From Marimonas lutisalis (lineage in GTDB: Bacteria > Pseudomonadota > Alphaproteobacteria > Rhodobacterales > Rhodobacteraceae): DNA of 64,000 bases. The stretch is taken from assembly GCF_005434965.1 (NCBI RefSeq), contig NZ_SKCI01000002.1, positions 678,001 through 742,000 of the forward strand, read 5' to 3'. The first letter of the stretch is position 1; every line of letters begins with the position of its first letter. Position numbers and translations under genes: made by a program. Shown here one piece after another: positions 1-8,353 of this stretch. Under the pieces are notes generated by a model. It was given only the letters and a program-made list of their open reading frames with translations. It was not told the DNA's origin and made no database searches.

Positions 1-687
1 GGGTACATGCAGCGGATCCGCGAGATCTGCGATGAATACGGCGTCATGTTGATCCATGACGAGGTGATGTCGGGGGGCGGGCGCACCGGCAAGTTCTGGG
101 GTGCCGAGCATTGGCAGACGATGCCGGACATCATTTCGATCTCGAAGGGGTTTGGCGGTGGATACGTGCCGCTGGGCGCGATGATTGCGCGGGGCGATAT
201 CGTCGAGGCGGTGCTGGATCAGGGCGGGTTCATCCACGGGCATACCTATGCCGGCAACCCGCTGGCCTGTGCCGCGGGCATCGCCGTGATCGAGGAGATC
301 GAGCGCAATGACCTGATCGGCAACGCGGCGCGGATGGGCGATGCGCTGAAGGGCCGGCTGGAGGCGTTGATGCAGCGCTATCCCTTCGTGGGCGACGTGC
401 GCGGCAAGGGGCTTTTACTGGCGTTTGAGCTGGTGGCGGACCGCGACAGTATGGAGCCGTTGCCCAAGGAGCTGAACGCGCATAGCCGGCTGGTGGATAT
501 CGCCTATGACAAGGGGCTTATCATCTATTCGCGGCGCACGCGCGGGGGGCTGAAGGGCGATCACTTCCTTGTCTGTCCGCCGATGATCGTGGGCGACGAG
601 GGCATCGACGAGATTATGGAAGGGCTGACCGCGGCGCTGGACCAGTTCGCGCAGGAGGCGGGGCTGGAGACGGGGCAGTCCGCGTGA
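1..687 (+). CDS. Class III (omega) aminotransferase, C-terminal part
   Basis: PLP-dependent class III aminotransferase. Its 5' end lies left of the window and the frame is open from base 1. Visible fold-type I landmarks are LIHDEVMSGGGRTGKF, which contains the Asp that contacts the PLP ring nitrogen, and the Schiff-base lysine in ISISKGFGGGYVPLG (Lys codon at 145-147). They are followed by HGHTYAGNPLACAAG and a C-terminal domain with VRGKGLLLAFE. About 228 residues of a typical 440-460 are present. The next gene starts inside its stop codon (GTGA), and a GNAT protein and CoA-transferase subunits follow without gaps. That suggests one catabolic operon in which the amine donor is deaminated and a resulting acid is activated with CoA. 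The substrate cannot be told from this fragment. Confidence 0.9.
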   Translation, partial: GYMQRIREICDEYGVMLIHDEVMSGGGRTGKFWGAEHWQTMPDIISISKGFGGGYVPLGAMIARGDIVEAVLDQGGFIHGHTYAGNPLACAAGIAVIEEIERNDLIGNAARMGDALKGRLEALMQRYPFVGDVRGKGLLLAFELVADRDSMEPLPKELNAHSRLVDIAYDKGLIIYSRRTRGGLKGDHFLVCPPMIVGDEGIDEIMEGLTAALDQFAQEAGLETGQSA

Positions 688-1181
688 GTGGCGGCCTGAC
701 GATCCGGCCCGCGCGCGAGAGCGACGCGGGCGCGATTGCCGACATGCTGGGCAAGCTGGCCGATTACCTGGGCGACGGCGAGGCGTTTTCCACCACGCCC
801 GAGACGGTGCGGCGGCACGGGTTCGGGGATGGTGCGGCTTTCGGCGTGCTGATCGCCGAGGCGGGCGGCGCGATGCAGGGCATGGCGCTTTATTTCCGGC
901 ATTTCTCTACGACGCGGGGGCAGGCCGGCGTGTACGTGCAGGATTTGTGGATCGAGCCGCAGGCGCGGGGCCAGAGGCTGGGCGAGGATTTGCTGCGCGC
1001 GGTGGCGCGGGTGGCCGGGGCGGGATGGGGCGCGGCCTATCTGATGCTGACTGTGCACCGGGATAATCCCGACGCGTTGCGGTTTTACGAGCGACTGGGC
1101 TTTCACGCCCATGACAACGATTTGCCGATGGTGCTGGGCGCGGGCGCGTTCCGGGCCTTGGCAGGAGCGGAGGCGGCATGA
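684..1181 (+). CDS. GNAT family N-acetyltransferase
   Basis: 165-residue single-domain acetyl-CoA-dependent N-acetyltransferase. It opens with LTIRPARESDAGAIADM, typical of GNAT strand 1 and helix 1. The acetyl-CoA-binding region is VQDLWIEPQARGQRLGEDLL (Q/R-x-x-G-x-G/A loop), and the C-terminal end has DNPDALRFYERLGF. The GTG start overlaps the aminotransferase stop (GTGA) and the ATGA at its own end couples it to the CoA-transferase A gene, so it is translated within this operon. The substrate is unknown. A small amine or amino acid handled by the neighbouring aminotransferase is a reasonable guess, but it is only inference. Confidence 0.85.
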   Translation: MSGGLTIRPARESDAGAIADMLGKLADYLGDGEAFSTTPETVRRHGFGDGAAFGVLIAEAGGAMQGMALYFRHFSTTRGQAGVYVQDLWIEPQARGQRLGEDLLRAVARVAGAGWGAAYLMLTVHRDNPDALRFYERLGFHAHDNDLPMVLGAGAFRALAGAEAA

Positions 1182-1873
1182 GGCTGGCGAATAAGACCTG
1201 CGCCATGGAAGAGGCGGTGGCCCATATCGGCGACGGGACCACGGTGATGTTGGGCGGGTTCGGCGTGCCGGGCACACCTTTCGCGCTGATCCACGAGGTT
1301 GTGCGGCAGGGGCCAAAGGACCTGACGATCATCAAGAACGATGCCAATGAAAAGGGCATGGGCGTCGATCACCTGCTGGCGGCGGGATTGGTGCGCAAGC
1401 TGATCGTGACGCATATCGGGCTGAATGCGCGGGCGATCGAGATGATGAATGCCGGAGAGATCGAGGTGGAGTTCTGCGCCCAGGGTATGCTGGCCGAGCG
1501 GGTGCGCGCGGGCGGTGCGGGTCTGATGGGCTTCGTCACCGATATCGGCGTGGGCACCGAACTGGCGGACGGCAAGCCGCGTATCGAGATCGACGGGCAC
1601 GCGGGTGTGCTGGAAACCGCGCTGCGGGCCGATGTGGCGCTGATCCATGCGGCGCGGGCGGACACGTTCGGCAACCTGGCCTATGAAGCAACGGCGCGGA
1701 ATTTCAGCCCGCTGATGGCGATGGCCGCTGACCGGGTGATTGCCGAGGCCGAGGAAATCGTGCCCCTGGGCGGGATCGCGCCGAATGCGGTGCACACGGC
1801 GGGGCCCTTCGTGGACCATGTGGTGGAACTGGGCGAGCTGAGCGGGGAGTATGGCGTTGTCAGACGCGCGTAA
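1178..1873 (+). CDS. CoA-transferase family I, subunit A
   Basis: 231-residue alpha subunit of a two-subunit 3-oxoacid/acyl CoA-transferase (SCOT/CtfA/AtoD-like). It moves CoA between an acyl-CoA and a carboxylate. Recognisable segments are the N-terminal MLGGFGVPGTPFALI, a glycine-rich CoA-binding region, and FGNLAYEATARNFSP towards the C-terminus. Length matches the family. It starts inside the GNAT stop (ATGA), and the B subunit begins 23 bases before its end, which fits a stoichiometric A/B heteromer. Acetoacetate, 3-oxoadipate and related 3-oxoacids are all possible substrates and the sequence does not decide between them. Confidence 0.9.
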   Translation: MRLANKTCAMEEAVAHIGDGTTVMLGGFGVPGTPFALIHEVVRQGPKDLTIIKNDANEKGMGVDHLLAAGLVRKLIVTHIGLNARAIEMMNAGEIEVEFCAQGMLAERVRAGGAGLMGFVTDIGVGTELADGKPRIEIDGHAGVLETALRADVALIHAARADTFGNLAYEATARNFSPLMAMAADRVIAEAEEIVPLGGIAPNAVHTAGPFVDHVVELGELSGEYGVVRRA

Positions 1874-2510
1874 CAGGATGGTGGCGCGCGCCGCGCGCGA
1901 GATCGAACCGGGCATGGTGGTAAACCTTGGCATCGGGTTGCCAACGAAGGTGGTGGATCACCTGGCCAGCGATTTCCCGGTCTGCCTGCATACCGAGAAC
2001 GGGCTGACCGGGATCGGGCCGACCTTGCCTTATGACGAAGCCAACCGGAACCTGATCGATGCGGGCGGCGCGTATATCTCGACCGTCAAGGGCAGCGCGT
2101 TCTTTGACAGCGCGGTGAGTTTTTCGCTGGTGCGCAGCGGGCGGCTGGACCTGACGATGCTGGGCGCCTTCGAGGTGGCGCAGAATGGGGACCTGGCGAA
2201 CTGGAAGATCCCGGGCAAGTTTTCACCGGGCGCGGGTGGCGGCATCGAGCTGGCGCAGAAGGCGCGGCGGGTGGTGGTGCTGACAACGCATACCGACCGG
2301 GCGGGCAATCCGAAACTGCTGGAGACATGCAGCCTGCCGCTGACCGCGCCGGGATGTGTGAACCGGATATTCACCGACATGGCGGTGGTGGATGTCGAGG
2401 CTGGGCGGTTTCACCTGCGCGAGCTTGCCGGCGGTGTGAGCCTGGAGGATGTGGTGAAGGCCACGGGGGCGGAGATGGTGATCCCCGATGGGGATTTGCC
2501 GAGGTTCTGA
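1851..2510 (+). CDS. CoA-transferase family I, subunit B
   Basis: 219-residue beta subunit partner of the preceding gene. The catalytic glutamate that forms the glutamyl-CoA thioester in this family is in CLHTENGLTGIGP. GMVVNLGIGLPTKVVDHL is the usual N-terminal signature. The start at 1851 (MALSDARN) overlaps subunit A by 23 bases; an internal ATG at 1878 is an alternative but would remove conserved N-terminal residues. It is the last gene of the operon: an A/T-rich hairpin follows at 2518-2538 and the next gene is convergent. Confidence 0.9.
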   Translation: MALSDARNRMVARAAREIEPGMVVNLGIGLPTKVVDHLASDFPVCLHTENGLTGIGPTLPYDEANRNLIDAGGAYISTVKGSAFFDSAVSFSLVRSGRLDLTMLGAFEVAQNGDLANWKIPGKFSPGAGGGIELAQKARRVVVLTTHTDRAGNPKLLETCSLPLTAPGCVNRIFTDMAVVDVEAGRFHLRELAGGVSLEDVVKATGAEMVIPDGDLPRF

Positions 2511-2517
2511 GGCGGCG

Positions 2518-2538
2518 CGATTTTTCTGCGAAAAATCG
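2518..2538. terminator. Hairpin between convergent genes
   Basis: Perfect 8-bp inverted repeat CGATTTTT / AAAAATCG with a 5-base CTGCG loop, in the 33-base gap between the CoA-transferase B stop and the MarR stop. Its position between convergent genes suggests a bidirectional terminator. There is no separate U-run beyond the stem, so efficiency is uncertain. Confidence 0.5.
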
Positions 2539-2543
2539 GGAGG

Positions 2544-3020
2544 TCAGGTGCCGGACCGGATGTCACGGGCATCGAGCACCGGTGAGGCGTCGAGCTCTTC
2601 CGCATCGAGCATCGTGGCCACGCGTTCGAGCGCGGCTACGATCATCGCCTGTTCCCAATCGTCGAGCGACTGGAACTTGCGCACATAGCGTTGTTGCAGG
2701 GCGTCCGGCGCGTCCGCGATGGTTTCGCGGCCGGTGTCGGTGATGCAGATATTGGTCTGGCGCCGGTCGGACTGGGATTTTTCGCGCGTGACCATGCCCT
2801 TGGCCACCAGTTTGTCGACGAGCGAGGTGACGGTGGCCTGCGACACGCGCATGCGCTGCGAAATCTCGGTCGCGGTCGCGCGGCCCTTTTCGGCGACGAC
2901 CTGAAGCACGCGGAACTGCACGGCAGTGAGGCCGGCGGATTGGGCGAGTTCACGCCCGAAAAGCTCGGTCGCGCGCAGGATGCGGCGCAGTGCGATCAGG
3001 CTGGAATCGATACGGTCCAT
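2544..3020 (-). CDS. ectR: MarR-family regulator of the ectoine cluster (EctR-like)
   Basis: 158-residue winged-helix MarR protein. The DNA-recognition region TATEISQRMRVSQATVTSLV and the wing region with SQSDRRQTNICITDTG are clear. It is divergent from ectA, the same arrangement as EctR/CosR-type MarR regulators that control ectABC in response to salt in other bacteria; assignment to that group rests on context plus fold. The start at 3020 (MDRIDSSL) is preferred because AAGGGGAAAGG lies just upstream. Longer starts at 3068 or 3101 have poor ribosome sites and add a non-family N-terminus. Repression or activation cannot be inferred from sequence. Candidate operators lie in the adjacent gap. 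Confidence 0.85.
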   Translation of the reverse strand: MDRIDSSLIALRRILRATELFGRELAQSAGLTAVQFRVLQVVAEKGRATATEISQRMRVSQATVTSLVDKLVAKGMVTREKSQSDRRQTNICITDTGRETIADAPDALQQRYVRKFQSLDDWEQAMIVAALERVATMLDAEELDASPVLDARDIRSGT

Positions 3021-3244
3021 GCCTTTCCCCTTGCCATGGAACGGAAGAATGTTGGCAGATTGTGTCATTGGGATCAATTGCCTCGTGTAACAAAATTGCA
3101 AAGCTTAAACTAAGCAATATTTCCGTCGTTTTCAAAGGAAATGGCGGAAATATGGACAAATTGCCCCGATTTTTGCTTCGAAGGTTGAAATAATGGGCGC
3201 GGGTTGTTACTTAGCCTTTCGAAGCAAATCGGAGGCCCTTTGGC
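3021..3244. promoter_or_regulatory. ectR-ectA divergent control region
   Basis: AT-rich compared with its surroundings and full of dyads. (i) 3103-3115: GCTTA-AAC-TAAGC, nested in ATTGC (3095-3099) / GCAAT (3114-3118). (ii) 3117-3125 ATATTTCCG and 3145-3153 CGGAAATAT, a perfect 9-bp inverted repeat with a 19-base spacer. (iii) 3172-3184 TTTGCTTCGAAGG and 3215-3228 CCTTTCGAAGCAAA, a near-perfect inverted repeat about 45 bases apart. The first has the size and symmetry of a MarR operator. GGAGG at 3231-3235 is the ectA ribosome site. No single -35/-10 pair stands out, so the promoter itself is not assigned. Confidence 0.6.
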
Positions 3245-3781
3245 ATGACACATGCATTTGAGCAGTTGAAAAAGCTTGGCAAGCTAACGTTCCGCAAACC
3301 CGAAGCGCAGGATGGCGCGGCGGTCTGGGAGTTGGTGCGCGCCTGCAAACCGCTCGATGAGAACTCGATGTATTGCAACCTGCTGCAGGCAGACCATTTT
3401 CGCGATACCTGCGTGGTGGCCGAACTGGATGGCAAGGTTGTCGGTTGGGTATCGGGCTATGTGCTGCCCTATGATGCCGAGACGTTCTTTGTCTGGCAGG
3501 TGGCCGTGTCCGAGGACGCGCGCGGCATGGGGCTGGGCACGCGGATGCTTGACCATCTGATCGCGCGCGAGGAGTGCGACAGCGTTGAACGGCTGCAGAC
3601 CACGATCACCTCGGACAACGAGGCGAGCTGGGCGCTGTTCCGCAAGTTTGGCCAGGCGCATGACAGCGCGCTGGACGTGCAGGCCTACTTCACCCAGGCG
3701 CTGCATTTCCGCAACCGCCACGAAACCGAGCACATGGTGACCATCGAGTTGGCCCGCGAAGCGCTGAAGAAAGCGGCCTGA
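3245..3781 (+). CDS. ectA: L-2,4-diaminobutyrate N-gamma-acetyltransferase EctA
   Basis: 178-residue GNAT enzyme that acetylates L-2,4-diaminobutyrate to N-gamma-acetyl-diaminobutyrate, the second step of ectoine synthesis. Family-specific stretches are FRKPEAQDGAAVWELVRAC, LDENSMYCNLLQADHF and the acetyl-CoA loop VSEDARGMGLGTRMLDH. Length is normal for EctA. It is first in the operon, with GGAGG upstream, and ectB follows after 51 bases. Expression is probably controlled from the dyad-rich region shared with the MarR gene. Confidence 0.97.
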   Translation: MTHAFEQLKKLGKLTFRKPEAQDGAAVWELVRACKPLDENSMYCNLLQADHFRDTCVVAELDGKVVGWVSGYVLPYDAETFFVWQVAVSEDARGMGLGTRMLDHLIAREECDSVERLQTTITSDNEASWALFRKFGQAHDSALDVQAYFTQALHFRNRHETEHMVTIELAREALKKAA

Positions 3782-3832
3782 GCGCGGTTTCCGACCTCAC
3801 CTACATTCATTCCAGATCACGAAGGACATCTC

Positions 3833-5119
3833 ATGACCGAGCAGTCATCCAATATTTCTGTCTTCAAACGCCGTGAATCCGAGGCGCGGTCCTATTGCCG
3901 CGGGTTCGATACGGTTTTCACGTCCGCCACAGGGTCGGAACTGACCGACCACAAGGGCCGGACCTATATCGACTTTCTGGCCGGGTGTTCGTCGCTGAAC
4001 TACGGTCACAACGATCCGGACATGAAAGAGGCCCTTGTCAGCCACATGATGGAGGACGGGCTGGCCCATGCGCTGGACATGCATACCGACGCCAAGGCCG
4101 CGTTCCTGGAGGCGTTCGAGACGAAAATCCTGAAGCCGCGTGGCATGGACCACAAGGTAATGTTCACCGGGCCCACGGGTGCCAACGCCGTGGAAGCGGC
4201 GATGAAACTGGCGCGCAAGGCGACGGGCCGGACCAATATCATCGCTTTCACCAACGGCTTTCATGGTGTCACGCTTGGCGCGCTGGCCGCGACCGGCAAC
4301 GGCTATCACCGCGGTGGCGCCGGCACGACGGTGAATGGCGTGACGCGCATGCCGTATGATGGCTACATGGGCCCGGATTTCGATACGACCGAGTTTCTGG
4401 AGAAGATGCTGAAGGACCGGTCTTCGGGCATGGATGCGCCGGCGGCGATCCTGCTGGAAACGGTGCAGGGCGAGGGTGGCCTGAACGCTGCGCGCGCCGA
4501 CTGGGTCAAGCGGGTGGCAGAACTGGCGAAAGAGCACGGGGCCCTGCTGATCGTCGATGACATCCAGGCCGGCTGCGGCCGGACCGGCAAGTTCTTTTCC
4601 TTCGAAGTCATGGGGATCAAGCCCGATATCGTGACCATGGCGAAATCGGTTTCGGGGTTCGGCCTGCCGATGGCGCTGGTGCTGGTGCGTCCCGAATATG
4701 ACGTGTTCGGCCCGGCCGAGCATAATGGCACGTTCCGCGGCAACACTCATGCCTTTGTCACCGCCAAGGTGAGCATCGACAAGTTCTGGTCGGACGACAG
4801 TTTCGAGAAAGAGCTGAGTGCCAAGGAAATGCTGATCCACGACGCGCTGGCCGATCTGGCCGCGCTGGTACCGGGCGCGAAGATCAACGGCCGTGGCCTG
4901 ATGCAGGGCGTCGATGTCGGCTCGGGCGAGCTGGCCGGTGAGATCTGTGCGCGGGCCTTCCAGAAGGGCCTGGTGATCGAGACCTCGGGCAACGAGGACC
5001 AGGTGGTGAAGATCCTGGCACCGCTGACGACGCCCGAGGCGACGCTGCGCAAGGGCCTGGACATCCTGCTGGATGCCGCGCGCGAAGTGCTGGACACCAC
5101 CAAGATGGCAGCGGAGTAA
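3833..5119 (+). CDS. ectB: L-2,4-diaminobutyrate transaminase EctB
   Basis: 428-residue class III aminotransferase that makes L-2,4-diaminobutyrate from aspartate-beta-semialdehyde with glutamate as donor. N-terminal [15 protein letters not shown] and the region [14 protein letters not shown] are typical of EctB rather than of other omega-transaminases. The PLP-site Asp is in [18 protein letters not shown] and the Schiff-base lysine in [16 protein letters not shown]. It is full length, and ectC starts 4 bases after its stop. Confidence 0.97.
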   Translation: MTEQSSNISVFKRRESEARSYCRGFDTVFTSATGSELTDHKGRTYIDFLAGCSSLNYGHNDPDMKEALVSHMMEDGLAHALDMHTDAKAAFLEAFETKILKPRGMDHKVMFTGPTGANAVEAAMKLARKATGRTNIIAFTNGFHGVTLGALAATGNGYHRGGAGTTVNGVTRMPYDGYMGPDFDTTEFLEKMLKDRSSGMDAPAAILLETVQGEGGLNAARADWVKRVAELAKEHGALLIVDDIQAGCGRTGKFFSFEVMGIKPDIVTMAKSVSGFGLPMALVLVRPEYDVFGPAEHNGTFRGNTHAFVTAKVSIDKFWSDDSFEKELSAKEMLIHDALADLAALVPGAKINGRGLMQGVDVGSGELAGEICARAFQKGLVIETSGNEDQVVKILAPLTTPEATLRKGLDILLDAAREVLDTTKMAAE

Positions 5120-5123
5120 GACG

Positions 5124-5516
5124 ATGATTGTACGCGATTTCAACGAGATCACCGCGAATGACCGCGACCGCGTGGTATCGGACGCGCAGTGGACATCGGT
5201 GCGCATGCTGCTGGCCGATGACGGGATGGGGTTTTCCTTTCACATCACGTTCCTTGAGGAAGGGTCCGAGCACACGTTCGAATACAAGAACCACTTCGAG
5301 AGCGTCTATTGCATGAAGGGCAAGGGTTCGATCACCGATCTGGCCACGGGCGAGACATACGAGATCAAGCCCGGCGTGATGTATGCGCTGGACAAGCACG
5401 ACCGCCACATTCTGCGCGCCGACGAAGAGCTTGTCATGGCGTGCTGCTTCAACCCGCCCGTAACGGGCAATGAAGTGCACCGTGAAGACGGTTCCTACGC
5501 GCTGGCTGACGCTTAA
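5124..5516 (+). CDS. ectC: Ectoine synthase EctC
   Basis: 130-residue cupin that cyclises N-gamma-acetyl-diaminobutyrate to ectoine using Fe(II). The start at 5124 (MIVRDFNEI) is the conserved EctC N-terminus and lies 4 bases after the ectB stop; an upstream in-frame start at 5073 inside ectB is not credible. Cupin landmarks are the beta-barrel core [30 protein letters not shown] and the late His residues in [12 protein letters not shown] hairpin follows before the aspartokinase gene. The hydroxylase gene ectD, often next in line, is not present here. Confidence 0.97.
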   Translation: MIVRDFNEITANDRDRVVSDAQWTSVRMLLADDGMGFSFHITFLEEGSEHTFEYKNHFESVYCMKGKGSITDLATGETYEIKPGVMYALDKHDRHILRADEELVMACCFNPPVTGNEVHREDGSYALADA

Positions 5517-5527
5517 CCCAAAGAGAG

Positions 5528-5548
5528 GCCCGGGGTGCCGCCCCGGGC
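5528..5548 (+). terminator. Intra-operon hairpin between ectC and ask
   Basis: Perfect 8-bp GC stem GCCCGGGG / CCCCGGGC with loop TGCCG, and no U-run. It sits in the 39-base gap before the aspartokinase ATG and overlaps the alternative GTG start at 5535, which argues for the ATG at 5556. It probably stabilises the ectABC mRNA or reduces read-through, rather than ending the operon. Confidence 0.5.
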
Positions 5549-5555
5549 GAGTGAG

Positions 5556-6989
5556 ATGACATTTCCCAAGCATACCGTCGAGAAGATCGGCGGCACGTCC
5601 ATGTCGCGCCTGGATGAGTTGCGCGACACATTGTTGATTGGCGACCGCAAGGGCGCCGACCTGTATCACCGGATTTTCGTGGTCTCCGCCTTTGGCGGGA
5701 TCACCAACCTGTTGCTGGAGCACAAGAAATCGGGTGAGCCAGGCGTTTACGAGCTTTTTGCCGATGACGACAACGCCCACGGCTGGCACGACGCGCTGAC
5801 ACGCGTGGCCGAAGCGATGACAAAGGCGCATGAGCGCGTGCTGGAGCATCCCGGCGATATCGCCCAGGCGGGCGAGTTCGTGCGCGAACGGATCGAGGGG
5901 GCGCGATCATGCCTGATCGACCTGCAGCGGCTGTGTTCCTATGGCCATTTCCGCCTGTCGGACCACATGGCCGTCACGCGCGAACTGTTGTCCGGTCTGG
6001 GCGAGGCGCATTCGGCCTTTGTCACCGTGCTGTTGCTGCAGCGGGCGGGCGTGAACGGACGGTTCATCGACCTGTCGGGCTGGCGCGACGAAAGCGAGCT
6101 GAGCCTGAACGAACGGATTGGGGCCGGCTTTGCCGAGGTCGACCTGTCCAGTGAATTGCCGATCGTGACCGGATATGCCCAGTGCACGGAGGGTCTGATG
6201 CGCGAATATGACCGCGGCTATTCCGAGGTGACGTTTTCCAACATCGCGGCCTATACCGGCGCGGAAGAGGCGATCATCCACAAGGAGTTCCACCTCAGTT
6301 CGGCCGATCCGAAGCTGGTGGGCGAAGAGGCCGTGCGCAAGCTGGGCCACACCAACTATGACGTGGCCGACCAGCTGTCGAACCTGGGCATGGAGGCGAT
6401 CCATCCCAACGCGGCGAAGATCCTGCGCAAGGCGGGTATCCCGCTGCGCGTGACCAACGCGTTCGATCCGCGCGATCCTGGCACGCTGATCGACGAAGAC
6501 GCCGCCGAGGCGCCGGCGGTCGAGATCGTGACCGGGCTGGACGTGACCGCGCTGGAGCTGTTCGAGCAGGACATGGTGGGTGTTAAGGGGTACGACGCGA
6601 AGGTGCTGGAGCTGCTGACGCGGCACAAGGTGCGGATCGTGTCGAAGGCCACGAATGCCAACACGATCACCCACTACCTGGACGCGTCGCGCAAGGCGCT
6701 GCGCCGGGTCGAGCGGGACCTGTCGGCGCAATTTCCCAATGCCGAGGTGAAGCTGCACCGGTTGGCGCTGGTGTCGGCGATCGGGCGGAGCCTGGAAGGG
6801 CTGCACAGTGCGGAACGCGGGCTGCGCGCGTTGCGCGAGGCAGGGGTTGCGCCGAAGGCGGTGCAGCACGTGCCGGGCAGCGTGGACCTGCAGTTCCTGG
6901 TGGCGGAAGACCAGCGTGACCAGGCGATCAAGGTGCTGCACGGGGCCTTCGTCGAAGGGGCAGGGCGCGCGACCAAACTGGCGGCCTGA
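5556..6989 (+). CDS. ask: Ectoine-specific aspartokinase (Ask_Ect)
   Basis: 477-residue aspartate kinase, phosphorylating aspartate to feed aspartate-semialdehyde into EctB. The N-terminal kinase motif is VEKIGGTSMSRL (KxGGTS) and a central substrate/ATP region is VTGYAQCTEGLMREYDRGYSEV. The C-terminal ACT domains cover about residues 330-470. The Ask_Ect subgroup linked to ectABC is thought to be less sensitive to lysine/threonine feedback; that is family knowledge, not seen here. The start at 5556 (MTFPKHTVEK) follows GTGAG. The end lies 6 bases from the convergent kynureninase-like gene. Confidence 0.93.
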   Translation: MTFPKHTVEKIGGTSMSRLDELRDTLLIGDRKGADLYHRIFVVSAFGGITNLLLEHKKSGEPGVYELFADDDNAHGWHDALTRVAEAMTKAHERVLEHPGDIAQAGEFVRERIEGARSCLIDLQRLCSYGHFRLSDHMAVTRELLSGLGEAHSAFVTVLLLQRAGVNGRFIDLSGWRDESELSLNERIGAGFAEVDLSSELPIVTGYAQCTEGLMREYDRGYSEVTFSNIAAYTGAEEAIIHKEFHLSSADPKLVGEEAVRKLGHTNYDVADQLSNLGMEAIHPNAAKILRKAGIPLRVTNAFDPRDPGTLIDEDAAEAPAVEIVTGLDVTALELFEQDMVGVKGYDAKVLELLTRHKVRIVSKATNANTITHYLDASRKALRRVERDLSAQFPNAEVKLHRLALVSAIGRSLEGLHSAERGLRALREAGVAPKAVQHVPGSVDLQFLVAEDQRDQAIKVLHGAFVEGAGRATKLAA

Positions 6990-6995
6990 GGGCCG

Positions 6996-8138
6996 TCAGC
7001 GGGAAAGCGTTGTTTCGATAACGTCGAACAGGGTGTCGATCGCCTCCTCGCCCGTGACCACACCCGGCGAGAGACGCAGGATGGGCCCCCGGAAATCGAC
7101 CGCATAGCCGTGACCCGCGAGCGTTTCGGTCAGGGCCTTGGCCTGCGCTATATCGGCAAGGCGCAACATGACCGAACCGCCACGCCGGTCCGGATCGCGC
7201 GGGGAGTTCAGGGGCAGGCCCAGGGCATCGGCACACGCGATGATCCTGCCGGTGAGTTTGCGGTTTCGTGCGGCGATGGCCGCGTGGTCCTGCGCCGCGT
7301 GCCAGCGCAGCGCGGGCAACGAGGCGATGGCGGGCATCGCGCCCGGCGTACCACCGTCGAAGCTGCGCATGTCGGGGGCGTAGGCGAAGCTGTCGAGATC
7401 CCAGGAAAACGGGTTGTCCTGTGAAAACCAGCCACGATTGTCGGGATCGAGAATTTGGGCGAGACCGGTGTCAATGTGGAGGATGCCGGCGCCCGGCGTG
7501 CCGCACATCCATTTCAGGCTGGTCGAGATCGCGAAATCGACTTTCGGGTTCTGCACGTCGAAGGGCAGAAGGCCGGCGGCCTGGGTGATGTCGACGCCGA
7601 TGAGGCTGTTCATGTCGCGGCCATGGGCGACAAGGGGCGCCAGATCGACGCGTGCCGAGGCGGTGGACGTGACCCAGGTAATAAGGGCAAGGCCGACATC
7701 GCGGCCCCAGCGGGCGAGGAAATCGTCCGTTTCGACCCAGGGCTTGCCGGGGCTGAGCGGCACGGTATCGAGCGTGAAGCCTATCCGGGGCGCAAGCCCC
7801 TGCAGCAGGAAATGCAGCGAGGGGAAGCAATCAGCAGCCACGAGAACACGTTTGCCGCGCAGTTGCCCATCGGGCAGGGCGCGCATGACTTTGTGCAACC
7901 CGTCGGTGACGCTTTCACAGGTGGTGGCCGATCCTTCGGGCGCGTTGAGGATGGCGCGCCAGTGGTCGATGAAGTCCTGCCGTTTGCCGAGGACAAAGGG
8001 CCACTGCTGGTCGTCCGGCGCAGCCCAGACGCGGGCGAATTCGGCCATGGCCGCGGCGAGGTCGGCCTCTTTGCCGGGGTAGAGCCCAATGGAGTGATAC
8101 AGGAAGTATCCTGCGGCGTCTGGGTTTGACCGGGACAT
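6996..8138 (-). CDS. Kynureninase-like PLP-dependent enzyme (aminotransferase class V fold)
   Basis: 380-residue fold-type I PLP enzyme. GVDITQAAGLLPFDV carries the PLP-ring aspartate and STSLKWMCGTPGAG the Schiff-base lysine; both resemble kynureninase. The C-terminal small domain contains LRLSPGVVTGEEAID. The start at 8138 (MSRSNPDAAG) has GGAG about 10 bases upstream; a longer start at 8210 is not supported. No other tryptophan/kynurenine genes are nearby. It is divergent from a TAXI-TRAP transporter, so it may act on the imported compound. True kynureninase activity is unproven and cysteine-desulfurase-like chemistry is an alternative. Confidence 0.75.
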   Translation of the reverse strand: MSRSNPDAAGYFLYHSIGLYPGKEADLAAAMAEFARVWAAPDDQQWPFVLGKRQDFIDHWRAILNAPEGSATTCESVTDGLHKVMRALPDGQLRGKRVLVAADCFPSLHFLLQGLAPRIGFTLDTVPLSPGKPWVETDDFLARWGRDVGLALITWVTSTASARVDLAPLVAHGRDMNSLIGVDITQAAGLLPFDVQNPKVDFAISTSLKWMCGTPGAGILHIDTGLAQILDPDNRGWFSQDNPFSWDLDSFAYAPDMRSFDGGTPGAMPAIASLPALRWHAAQDHAAIAARNRKLTGRIIACADALGLPLNSPRDPDRRGGSVMLRLADIAQAKALTETLAGHGYAVDFRGPILRLSPGVVTGEEAIDTLFDVIETTLSR

Positions 8139-8353
8139 GTGATTCCGCTCCGAGATACGGATTTGTCGCCACTCAGGGCGTTCAGCGCAAGGCGCTGCGG
8201 GCGGGGGCATGGTGGCATTGGGCCGTGCCGGCCTATGTCACGTTACGTAAATTCGGCTGTGAATTGACAGGCGGGCGCCGGGCATTGGACATTTCAGAGG
8301 CTACAAAAACACTAAGAAAAACCGAGCGAAGCTTTAATGGGAGGTATATCACC

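Noticed and set aside
5073-5124. Longer ectC start inside ectB
   Set aside because: Adds 17 residues not found in EctC; the ATG at 5124 fits the family and spacing.
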